Assembly: GCA_041398905.1 (NCBI GenBank) | Contig: JAWKTV010000001.1 | Coordinates: forward strand, 248,001 to 312,000 | From: JAWKTV01 sp041398905 | GTDB lineage: Bacteria > Planctomycetota > Planctomycetia > Planctomycetales > Planctomycetaceae | DNA: 64,000 nt | Reading direction: 5' to 3' | In this document: in pieces, positions 56,169 through 64,000 of the stretch | Layout: every line of letters begins with the position of its first letter | Numbering within the stretch: the first letter of the stretch is position 1 | Position numbers and translations under genes: made by a program | Notes under the pieces: generated by a model | Told to the model about the DNA's origin: nothing | What the model saw: only the letters and a program-made list of their open reading frames with translations | Database searches by the model: none

Positions 56169-56230
56169 CGGATGCCGCCCAAGCCTCACCGTGCGAAGCA
56201 GAAGCACCGGGCCGACGAATCTCGCCGCGG

Positions 56231-58321
56231 TCAGTAGAAGGCCTGCCGATTCGAACGAATTCTCCGCACCTCAAATCGTCCGCTGCGCCAGATCGTCTTG
56301 TACCGCCCCGTCAAATACTGGTGCAGTCGCGAGTCGGTGTAGCGGACCGGCGACTGTCCATGGTCGATGAGTAACAACGGAGTCTTACTCATCTCCATCG
56401 ATACAACCACATCGCGCTGCTGCTGCTCCGTCAGCAGCACTTCCCAATAGGTGGTGTTGAAGTTCGTCGGCGGCGGCAGCTCCGTCCAGAGGTAGAAACT
56501 GCAGCAGCCAGTCGGACTGGCGATGAACGTCGTGCCATGCTGCATCAAGTAGTGAGCGGCCGCCCGACGTTCCGCCGCTTCGTCCGGGGGAAGTCGCAAC
56601 TGCGCCGCCCCTGCCAGCCCCAGCGGCTCGCACTCGGCCCAGTGGCTGAACGCCGCATGCGCTCGCAGGCCCAGCGTCAAGGAGATCACAGCCGCGATCG
56701 AAGTCGCGAAGAGGCCGAACAGTGGTGCGGATGACCCGCTTTGCATCTCCTCTCGTCGAGCGAATGCCTGCGATGCCGTCTCCAGACGATTGTCGCTCCG
56801 CGCCGTAGTCCGATCCGACAGCGGGCCGCGCAGCCACTCTCCCAGCATCGCCAACGCCAGCCACATGGCCGGCAAGCTGCCAATCGCCATCTGCGTTCCC
56901 GGCGTCGGGTACATCATCAGCGGCTGCACGAGCGTCGACGCGACCAGCAGACGATACGCGACTCGGTTGCCGTCTTCCTCCCGGACCGGCCACAGGCACC
57001 ACGCCAGCGGCAGCACGACCGCCAGCAGCTCACCCAGCCCGGCCCGTTCGTCCAAGCCATGGCCGATCGCAATGCAGGACTCCACCAACATCCGCAGCAC
57101 GACGAAGCCCAGCACACCACACAGTGAGAACTGTGCAATTCGCCGGGCACGGTCTCCACGTCGCGACTGCATCGCCAGCAGCAGTCCGCCAACGCTGGCG
57201 ATCAGGCTCCACCACGGCAATGGCGGATGGTGATAGGCGATGTCCGGCATCGCCCGGTGCTGGCCGACCACTCCGTACCACAGCCATTCCAGCGTCGTCC
57301 CGCCCGACCACGCGGCCGCGCACCATCCCGCGAAGCTGACGAGTGTCGCCGCAACATACAGCCACAGCGAACTCCAGCGGATGTCTTCACTGGCTGCACG
57401 ACCCGCTAACGGACTTTGCAGCAGCACGCCGATCCAGCCGCAAGCGATCGCGACCGGCAACTCCGCCCCCTCCAGAGTGAACGCCTGCCGTCGCGCGAGC
57501 GCCCAGGGCAACACCGTCGCGGCAAAGACACAGCTCCACCACAACAGTTGTCGCCATCGCCCCGCCGGCAAGCTGCCGACAAACGCGATCGTCAGAGACA
57601 ACCCCAGCAGTGCGCCGCAGTTGATCTTCGTCGCGAGTAACAGCCCGGTCAGCAGTCCCAGCGATGCCGACAGCAGTTGCCGTATCCCTGCGGCGTCGCG
57701 TGTGAACCAAGTTCCGGCCAGCATCGCCGCGCCGATCAACGGCAGCACCTGGTCCTGCGGATGTCCCGGCTCGAGACCGAGCTTCTCCAATTGCACGAAC
57801 GTCGCCGCGAAGCCGATCAACGCCAGCAGCCGCGAGCCGCTCAATCTCCACAGCAGACCCGCCCCCACCAGGGACGTTCCCAGCCAGACGAGCAGTGTCT
57901 TCCAGCGGGCGACGTCGTGAGTCACCGGCCAACGGGTCAGTGAATGCACCATATCCTGCACGACGTAGTAGCCCGGCCCGTACTGGGTGAACATCTCCGA
58001 GTACAGAGCCGCGCCAGCCTGATAGCTGCGCAACGACTGCAGCACGTAGCCTTCGTCGTCGTAGCGAGCGAACGAGCTGAAGAGCTGCCAGTAGCCGATC
58101 GCACCCGCGATGACCACCAGCGCGAAACCGGTGAACAGCGTCGCGCCAATGCCGCGGCTTGCTCCGAAAACAGTAATGCCAGCTCTCCCCTCGCCACCGA
58201 CGCCCGCGTCTCCACCGAATACGGCCGTACCATCCCGCTGGGTCGACTGCACGACCGCGTTCGCCACGGCCGCGGCCGCACCAACGTTCACGGTACGTTC
58301 AGCGACGTCAGTCGGCGACAT
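56231..58321 (-). CDS. Polytopic membrane protein, probable glycosyltransferase (GT39/PMT-like)
   Basis: A 696-residue protein with about 12 hydrophobic helices. After an Ala-rich N-terminus of about 55 residues, the first helix is TLFTGFALVVIAGAIGYW. The following loop contains FARYDDEGYVLQSLRSY, with acidic residues where GT-C glycosyltransferases (PMT/ArnT type) place their catalytic Asp, then MFTQYGPGYYVVQD. The C-terminal 130 residues form a soluble domain (AAHYLMQHGTTFIASPTGCC). The start overlaps the end of the GT2 gene by 14 bases, so the two form an operon. It probably transfers a sugar from the lipid carrier made by the GT2 enzyme. Confidence 0.7.
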   Translation of the reverse strand: MSPTDVAERTVNVGAAAAVANAVVQSTQRDGTAVFGGDAGVGGEGRAGITVFGASRGIGATLFTGFALVVIAGAIGYWQLFSSFARYDDEGYVLQSLRSYQAGAALYSEMFTQYGPGYYVVQDMVHSLTRWPVTHDVARWKTLLVWLGTSLVGAGLLWRLSGSRLLALIGFAATFVQLEKLGLEPGHPQDQVLPLIGAAMLAGTWFTRDAAGIRQLLSASLGLLTGLLLATKINCGALLGLSLTIAFVGSLPAGRWRQLLWWSCVFAATVLPWALARRQAFTLEGAELPVAIACGWIGVLLQSPLAGRAASEDIRWSSLWLYVAATLVSFAGWCAAAWSGGTTLEWLWYGVVGQHRAMPDIAYHHPPLPWWSLIASVGGLLLAMQSRRGDRARRIAQFSLCGVLGFVVLRMLVESCIAIGHGLDERAGLGELLAVVLPLAWCLWPVREEDGNRVAYRLLVASTLVQPLMMYPTPGTQMAIGSLPAMWLALAMLGEWLRGPLSDRTTARSDNRLETASQAFARREEMQSGSSAPLFGLFATSIAAVISLTLGLRAHAAFSHWAECEPLGLAGAAQLRLPPDEAAERRAAAHYLMQHGTTFIASPTGCCSFYLWTELPPPTNFNTTYWEVLLTEQQQRDVVVSMEMSKTPLLLIDHGQSPVRYTDSRLHQYLTGRYKTIWRSGRFEVRRIRSNRQAFY

Positions 58322-59422
58322 GGGAAAACTCTCCCACGGGCGAGTTCGTCGAGCGGCGTTCGCGGGGCGTCCCCGTGCTCGCCGCGAAGCGTTGCGTGCG
58401 GCGAGCGAACTCCAGCAACTCGACGATTTCTTCCGGCAGGTCGGTCGTCGACTCCGTCGCCTGCGGGTAGGCGGTCTCTCGCGCCACGATGTAGCGCGGC
58501 CGGCCGCGCACCTGATCGTAGATGCGGACGATGTACTCGCCGAGGATTCCGATGCCGATCGCGTTGATCGCCCCGAAGAACGAAGCGGTCATCACGCCCG
58601 ATGTCCAGCCGGGGGTCGCGAGGCCGGTGAAGAGTTTGTGATACAGCGTGAACAGCGACAGCCCCCCGCAGATGCACAGCGACATCACGCCAAACAGATA
58701 GAAGGCCGTCAGTGGAGCGCGTGAGAACGAGAAGATGGCGGTCTTGGCGAGTCGAAACAGTCCCGTCAGTGAGACCCGTGGTTGATCGTCATAGCGGGCC
58801 AGCCTCTCGACCGGCAGGCCCGTCTGCCGAAACCCGACCCAGCCGCGCAGTCCGGCGAAGTAGCGGTCCGACTCGGGCAGCTCCGCCACCAGCCGCGCCA
58901 CGCGGCGATCCATCAGACCGAAGTTCCCCGCATCGCGCGGGAACGGAGTCAGGTGACCGCATTCAGCAGACGGTAGAACGCCCCGAACAGGAACCGCTTC
59001 CAGGCGGCTCCTTGCGTGCCTCTTGCCGGACGGCATACACCACGTCGTAGCCGGCCCGCCGCTCGGCGACCATGCGTGGGAGGGCCTGCGGATCATCCTG
59101 CAGGTCGAGTCCATCACGATGACACAGTCGCCCCGCGCCGCCTGCAACCCCGCCTGAACGGCCGGCTGATGTCCGAAGTTGCGGGAGGTGGATCACCCGC
59201 ACCTCTGGGACTCGGCGGCCAGCTCATCGAGCGTGGCGGGACTCGGGCGTCGCGCGGCCATCATTGATGAAGATGATTTCGTAGCGGCTGCCGGTCTCCT
59301 GCAGGGCGGACGCGACCAGCATCTGCAGCCTGCGGAGGATGTCAGCCTCGTTGTAGACGGGCAGCACGACGGAGATCAGGGTCTCACGGGACGACGGACG
59401 TTGGAGAGCGAGCAGGAGACAT
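58308..59422 (-). CDS. GtrB/DPM-like glycosyltransferase family 2 (multiply frameshifted)
   Basis: About 370 residues when frames are joined. Start MSPARSPTSVV at 59422, then ISVVLPVYNEADILRRLQML, YEIIFINDG, VRVIHL-RNFGHQPAVQAGLQAARGD, the DXD site VMDSDLQDDPQALPRMV, then YDVVYAVRQ, RDAGNFGLMDRR and YFAGLRGWVGF. Two C-terminal helices follow (PLTAFYLFGVMSLCICGGL and TASFFGAINAIGIGILGEYIVRIYDQV), the layout of GtrB/ArnC-type enzymes that load a sugar on undecaprenyl phosphate. At least five breaks lie between about 58950 and 59415. It is in an operon with the overlapping membrane glycosyltransferase. Confidence 0.8.
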
Positions 59423-59770
59423 CGTGGACCGCAGGTACGATCGTGCCAGTTTGTAGAGAGTGCGCTTGAGCGCGGGACTCACACCGTGTTGCGTCTCTGC
59501 TGCAGCATAGGTCGCGATCGGGGCGCGGCCGGCGAATCTTCGCAGATTCGGTCGTGCGGCCGCGAGGTGCGCGGCGCGACAGTGGGTCACGGTTCGCAAA
59601 CGACCAGATTTTCGAATCAACGGGCTGCAGAGTATTGTCACCGTCCTGCGGACTGGCACAGTCCGTTCGCAAGCTCGGTCGTTCACGCGGCCGACTGGTC
59701 CGGTCGCGGTGGGCCGGACGAGCGGCGGCAGTCTTTTTCTGCATCTCTTACCGCGAACAGTTGAGTCACC
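59423..59770. other. Divergent intergenic region with a hairpin
   Basis: 348 bases between the left-going GT2 gene and the right-going PTPS gene. Apart from the two-tier hairpin at 59524-59564 nothing was recognised. Left-going frames crossing it are shadows. Confidence 0.5.
59524..59564. other. Two-tier stem-loop
   Basis: The lower stem CGCGGCC (59524-59530) pairs with GGCCGCG (59558-59564). The upper stem CGAATCT (59533-59539) pairs with AGATTCG (59544-59550) with tetraloop TCGC. Both stems are perfect. It lies roughly mid-way between divergent genes, so it may be part of either 5' leader. Confidence 0.55.
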
Positions 59771-60268
59771 ATGCCCGAGACCTATCGCGTCCGCGTTTCC
59801 AAGGATCACCTCGTCTTCAGTGCCGCGCACTTTGTCACGATTGGTGACGAGTGCGAACGGCTGCATGGCCATAACTGGCGGGTGGCGGTTGAAGTCGCCG
59901 GGCCGCTCGACGAGAACGCCTTCGTCGTCGACTTCATCGCCCTCAGGGATGAGATGCAGCAGATCGTCAACCAGCTCGACCACCGGATGCTGCTGCCAAT
60001 GCAGCACCGGGCGATTCATGTCGACGTGACCGACGACGAGGTCGAGGCCCGCTTTCACGAAAAGCGGTGGGTCTTTCCCCGCGAGGATTGCGTGCTGCTG
60101 CCGGCGAACCAGACAACCGCCGAGCGGCTCGCCGAATGTATCTCCGACCAGCTTCGCAGCCGACTCGAAGGGCGCGGCGTCGGCCGGATCGACTCCCTGC
60201 AAACGGAGGTCGAAGAGAACTTCGGACAATGGGCGATTCACACCTGGCGACCGACGAACCACGACTGA
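59771..60268 (+). CDS. queD: 6-pyruvoyl-tetrahydropterin synthase / QueD family protein
   Basis: A 165-residue tunnelling-fold enzyme acting on dihydroneopterin triphosphate. Zinc ligands: FSAAHF near residue 17 and HGHNW near 35; ECERLHGHN also contains the catalytic Cys. FVVDFIALRDEM and NQLDHRMLLP supply the Asp-His pair, and TEVEENFG near the C-terminus holds the pterin-anchoring Glu. The family includes QueD (queuosine/7-deazaguanine route) and PTPS (tetrahydropterin route); residues seen do not decide between them. No other que gene is nearby, so the symbol is tentative. Confidence 0.85.
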   Translation: MPETYRVRVSKDHLVFSAAHFVTIGDECERLHGHNWRVAVEVAGPLDENAFVVDFIALRDEMQQIVNQLDHRMLLPMQHRAIHVDVTDDEVEARFHEKRWVFPREDCVLLPANQTTAERLAECISDQLRSRLEGRGVGRIDSLQTEVEENFGQWAIHTWRPTNHD

Positions 60269-60518
60269 TGCGGTGAGGAAGCGGGGCAGGCGGGGCCCCG
60301 AGTCAACCGACCCTGCCGACGGTAACGATTATTCCGATTCCCCTTCCGCACCATCTGGTGCGGCTGTGACGCTCGGCCGATCGCAACGGTGGAAACTGTC
60401 GAGACGACTGAGCCTTCACCGCGCGTTGCGCCGGTTCGCCTGCCGATGACAGGGATGCACGTCGGCTCGAGGACCGGCCGGACAAATCTTATCTTCGACT
60501 CTGCAGGGACGCGGAATC

Positions 60519-61019
60519 ATGCGATTGACGACTTGCCTCGCCATCTTGCTCGCCACCTCGGCCATGAACTCGACGCGGGCGGGAGGCATTCTCAAGACCT
60601 CCGGCCTGACTCCAATCCCAATGGGTTCGGCCGAGGTCTACCCCGCCGAAGACTGCCCCGCTGAACAACTCTGGCAGCCTCCGCATCTGCGCGACACACC
60701 CGTCGGTCTGTATCCCCGCGACGGCCAGCCCTGCAGCCCGACCGAAGGTCACCCGCACTACGACGCCCACTCGCGGCATTACGGACTGTGGTACCGTCCG
60801 GCCGCGTTCGCCGAAGCGACCGGCGACCACTGCGGCAGCCGCCCCTGGGCACCCCGCGGCAAGGGCTGGGCCAACCGACAAACCGGCTTCCAGATGGACT
60901 ACCACCCCTTTGTGGTGACGCAGCTCCCGTCGCAACATGGCCCGTCGTACTACCATCGCCCGGAACGGCAGCCTTGCTGCAAGAAGCCCTGCCTGTTCGG
61001 AAAGTGCGGCGGCCAGTAG
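60519..61019 (+). CDS. Exported His/Pro/Cys-rich hypothetical protein
   Basis: A 166-residue protein with a signal peptide (LTTCLAILLATSAMNSTRAGG). The mature part is rich in Pro, Tyr, His and Cys and has short motifs such as HPHYDAHSRHYGLWYRP, CGSRPWAPRG and a C-terminal CCKKPCLFGKCGG. Even spacing of Cys and the basic tail suggest a disulfide-stabilised or metal-binding extracytoplasmic protein. I do not recognise the family. It is monocistronic, 45 bases before the tail end of the DUF1549/DUF1553 gene. Confidence 0.68.
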   Translation: MRLTTCLAILLATSAMNSTRAGGILKTSGLTPIPMGSAEVYPAEDCPAEQLWQPPHLRDTPVGLYPRDGQPCSPTEGHPHYDAHSRHYGLWYRPAAFAEATGDHCGSRPWAPRGKGWANRQTGFQMDYHPFVVTQLPSQHGPSYYHRPERQPCCKKPCLFGKCGGQ

Positions 61020-61064
61020 TGCGTCGTCGTTCCGGGGAATGGATGCCCGATGCGGCGGGGCGAA

Positions 61065-63884
61065 CTAATCGGCGAAGAAGAACTCGTTGGAGACCAACAG
61101 CGTCTGCGCCAGCAGTTGCAGCCCCTGCTCGTGAGTGGTGACGAAGTTGACAGCCAGGCTTGCTTCTTCGGCGGCAGGGTCGCGGGAGAGCACGGCGCGA
61201 TAGACCGCCGTCACCTGCGCGGCCGGCTCCGTCGCTTCGGGCTGATTCCGTGCCCGTTCCGCCACGCTCTTCGCCATCTCCTGTACGAAGGGCGAGTTCA
61301 TCACATACAGCGCCTGTTGCGGCACCGTGGTGACCGGCCGGCCGGGACTGGTGGCGTCGGGACTCGCGAAGTCAAACGTCCGCAGCAATGGTGAAAAGTT
61401 GTTGCGATCGATCTTCGCATAGATGCTGCGGCGACCATTGAATGGTGGTTGCTCGATGTTGACGGGCCGGCCTCCGACCGCGGGATCAAGTCGTCCCGCC
61501 GCGGCGAGCATCGAGTCTCGCATCGCCTCAAAGTCGAGCCGCTGACGATTCATCCGCCAGTAGAGCTGATTCTCCGAGTCGATCGCCCGCGCCTCAGGGC
61601 GGTCGTTGCTCGATTGCTGGTACGCCTGCGACAACACGATGCGGCGATGCAGCGCCTTGAGTGACCAGCCGTCGGTATGGACGAACTGCCACGCCAGCCA
61701 GTCGAGCAGTTCGGGATGCGTCGGCGGGCTGCCGCGCGTGCCGAAGTCGCTCAGGGTGTCGACCAGTCCTTTGCCCATGTGCCAGTTCCAGACCCGGTTG
61801 ACGATCACGCGGGCGGTCAGTGGATTGGCCGGGTCGACGATCGTCTGGGCGAGTTCCAGCCGGCCACTGCCGCTGGTGAACGGCCGCGACTCGCCCGCGG
61901 AGAGGATGCGTGGAGGCTGACGCGGCACACGCGGTCCGCGACGGCCGATGTTCCCCCGCTCGAAAATCACCGGCTCGACGGGTGAATCCTTGTCAACGAG
62001 CACCATCGCCCGCGGCGGAGCATCGGACGACTCCACGTGCCACTCCTCGACCTTCCGTTCCCGCTTGCGAAGTTCGTCCCGCTGGTCACGTTCGTACAGT
62101 CGATCCTCCGTGCCGGCCGCGATGTCGGTGATCGAACCCTCGCCCAAGATCACACGCCGCACCGCCTCGGCATTCGGATCGTCGAGCTGTTCCGGGCCGC
62201 CCCCTTCCGCTCTCTGCGCAGCCGTCCATTGCGCGTCGACCTCGCGCATCAGCCGGCCATACGCCCGCGCGACATCGAGCATCGATGTCAACGGTTGTTC
62301 GCGGAGCTGCGCGAGCACCAGCGCGTTCGATCCCCGCAACGGACTCCCCTCCGCGTCCGCCTCCGCAGCAGCCGCCATGGCGTCTCCGCGGCGAACGACT
62401 CCGCCGGCAACGCGGCGGAGAACACGCCCCACGGTCGGAACAGTTCGTCCTTGCGGTGACCCGGCAGCCAATGAACTGCGACCAGTGCTTGACGAGCTTG
62501 TCGCGCGGCGTGCCATGTTCGAACTTCAGCTCCGCTCCTTCGGGAGCCTTCCCGGCCTCCTTGACGACCCCCAGCAGGTAGTCACCCACCTGTTCGCGCG
62601 GTGCCCGAGAATCTGCCCGCCAGGCCTCCGCACGGTAGGCTTCGACCGACTCCTTGCGTTTGTTGAGTTCACCGAGAAACGTCTGATACCCGGGGGAGTC
62701 GGCGACCTCACCCACGAGCGGCAGTTGCTCCGGCTCCAGCGAGCTCTGGAACACGCCATACAGCGAGTAGTAGTCGGCGGTCGGGAGCGGGTCGTACTTG
62801 TGGTCGTGGCAGCGACCGCGGGCGAAACGTCATGCCCATCAGCCCGCTGGGTCACCAGGTCGATGCGGTCATCGATGATGTCCGGTTCCGCCGATTCAGA
62901 AACCGTGGCCCAGCCGTGATGAAGCCCGAGGCCGCCAGCGGCGCGTCGCCCTCCGGGAGTCCAAGTTTGTCGGCGGCCAGTTGCTCGGTGACGAACCGAT
63001 CGTACGGCTTGTCGCTGTTCAGCGAGTCGACGACGTAGTCGCGATAGGTGTAAGAGAACGGGTACGTGGGATTCTCGGTGAACACGTAGCCACTTGGTGT
63101 CGGCGTAGCGGGCGACATCGAGCCAGTGCCGGCCCCAACGCTGACCATAGAGGGCGACTCCAACAGCCCGGTCGACGGCTTTGCGTAAGCGTCCTCACTG
63201 TCGTCCGCCACGAAAGCTGCGACCTCCGCGTAGGTCGGTGGCACGCCGTGGAGGTCGAGCGTGACGCGGCGAATGAGCGTCCGGCGGTCGGCGGGGGACG
63301 AGTAACCGAGTCCCGCGTCCTGCAATCGACGCAGCGAAAGGCGTCCACGGGATTCTCGACCGCCAGCCCTCGAAGGTCGGAATCGACGGATTCTGGACCG
63401 GCTGATAAGACCAGTGCGCGGCGACGGCGGCCGGGAAATCAATGCTGCCGTCAGGGAGTTTCGGAATACCGCTTTGCGCAGCGATGGCGGCAGGGGCCTC
63501 CTCGGCGGGCCAGAATGCTCCGCTCTCGATCCACTTGGTGAGCGTGGCGATCTCGGCGTCGGGCAGCTTCCCCTTGGGGGGCATCTGGGTGTCGTTGGCC
63601 GAATAGCGGATGACTTCAATCAATCGGCTCTCGTTCGGCTTGCCAGCGATGGCGAGCCCGCCCCCCCCGTCGCCGATCACGTCGGCGCGCAAGTCGAGTC
63701 GCAGTTCGCCCTGCTGCTTGTCCGGTCCGTGACATTCGACGCACCGCCGGTGCAACAGCGGCCGGACCTCCGTCTCAAAAAAGTGCTCGGCGTCGTCGCC
63801 ATAACCACTGGCGGAGAGGACCACGCAGCTCAGCAACACGAGCAGCAGACGAACAGACGCGAGTGTTGGGATGGCTGGGTGCAT
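61065..63884 (-). CDS. Cytochrome c / DUF1549 / DUF1553 protein (multiply frameshifted)
   Basis: The large planctomycete exported protein with a PSCyt1 haem domain, DUF1549 and DUF1553, about 940 residues once joined. Start MHPAIPTLASVRLLLVLL at 63884 with signal peptide. RRCVECHGPDKQQGELRLD holds the CxxCH haem site near residue 46. DUF1549 shows RRVTLDLHGVPPTYAEVAAFV and WLDVARYADTK. DUF1553 covers the intact C-terminal frame from about 62450: VNRVWNWHMGKGLVDTLSDFG, HPELLDWLAWQFV, LHRRIVLSQAYQQSS. Several breaks fall between about 62450 and 63370. Such proteins usually pair with a DUF1501 gene, absent nearby. The role is unknown, perhaps polysaccharide-linked electron transfer. Confidence 0.85.
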
Positions 63885-64000
63885 GTCTGCAAAACCTGTG
63901 CGGTCGCGACGGGTGTCACGGGAGGTGACCAATGGGCGGGACGTTGGCGACAGGCGGTCGCACGGGAGCCGAGTCCGGACACCGCGCAGGGGAACACCCA
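63885..64000. other. Right edge, non-coding
   Basis: 116 bases upstream of the left-going DUF1549/DUF1553 gene. No further gene or motif is seen before the window ends. Confidence 0.4.

Overview
The window looks like a stretch of chromosome from a GC-rich planctomycete (Planctomycetota, probably Planctomycetales/Planctomycetaceae). This is inferred from protein families concentrated in that phylum: a DUF1559 prepilin-like protein followed by its partner lipoprotein type, two DUF1501 proteins, a cytochrome-c/DUF1549/DUF1553 protein, two secreted sulfatases, a Tat-exported Gfo/Idh/MocA protein, a CsrA fusion, and a formylmethanofuran dehydrogenase-like FhcB. No rRNA, tRNA, CRISPR array, transposase or phage module was seen.

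Layout. Positions 1-374: left-going operon of two small membrane proteins behind a promoter that overlaps a palindrome. 691-10340: mostly housekeeping and solitary genes (alaS, Gfo/Idh protein, exported phosphatase-methyltransferase fusion, amidohydrolase, PilZ protein, cca). 10338-16416: DoxX, YkgJ-like Cys-cluster protein, MFS transporter, serA, DUF1559 protein and lipoprotein. 16734-21912: sufE-sufS, Ser/Thr kinase and mobA. 21950-29106: ADC-like protein, hemolysin III protein, repetitive coiled-coil protein, sulfatase and DUF1501 protein. 29293-34624: left-going DUF1501 gene and an Mla-type lipid-transport cluster (mlaE, mlaF, mlaD) preceded by a FetA-like ATPase. 34697-45818: second sulfatase, tandem M16 peptidase, CsrA-receiver fusion, fhcB, BON protein, APH-like kinase, redoxin and a HEAT-like secreted protein. 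46274-53015: valS, an AT-richer AAA ATPase with its own promoter, manC and a group-2 sigma factor. 53586-56168: TRASH-type lipoprotein, ZIP transporter and yidD. 56231-59422: left-going GtrB-like glycosyltransferase plus polytopic membrane protein. 59771-63884: PTPS/QueD protein, Cys-rich exported protein and the cytochrome/DUF1549/DUF1553 protein.

The dominant anomaly is technical. About a dozen otherwise well conserved genes are broken by single-base frameshifts, mostly where a C, G or A run is one base short (sufE, sufS, kinase, M16 peptidase, GT2, MFS, DUF1501, the DUF1549/DUF1553 gene, redoxin, AAA ATPase, manC and others). Many genes from different pathways carry the same lesion type, so I read these as sequencing or assembly errors and annotate each gene over its full span. 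Counts of 'pseudogenes' or 'fusions' here need that caution.

The biologically most interesting items are the CsrA-helical-receiver fusion, the exported phosphatase-methyltransferase fusion, the zinc-ribbon insertion in ValRS, a family of hairpin-containing intergenic repeats, and the operator-like palindromes upstream of the 5' edge operon and the ZIP transporter. I did not find a clearly new multi-gene system.
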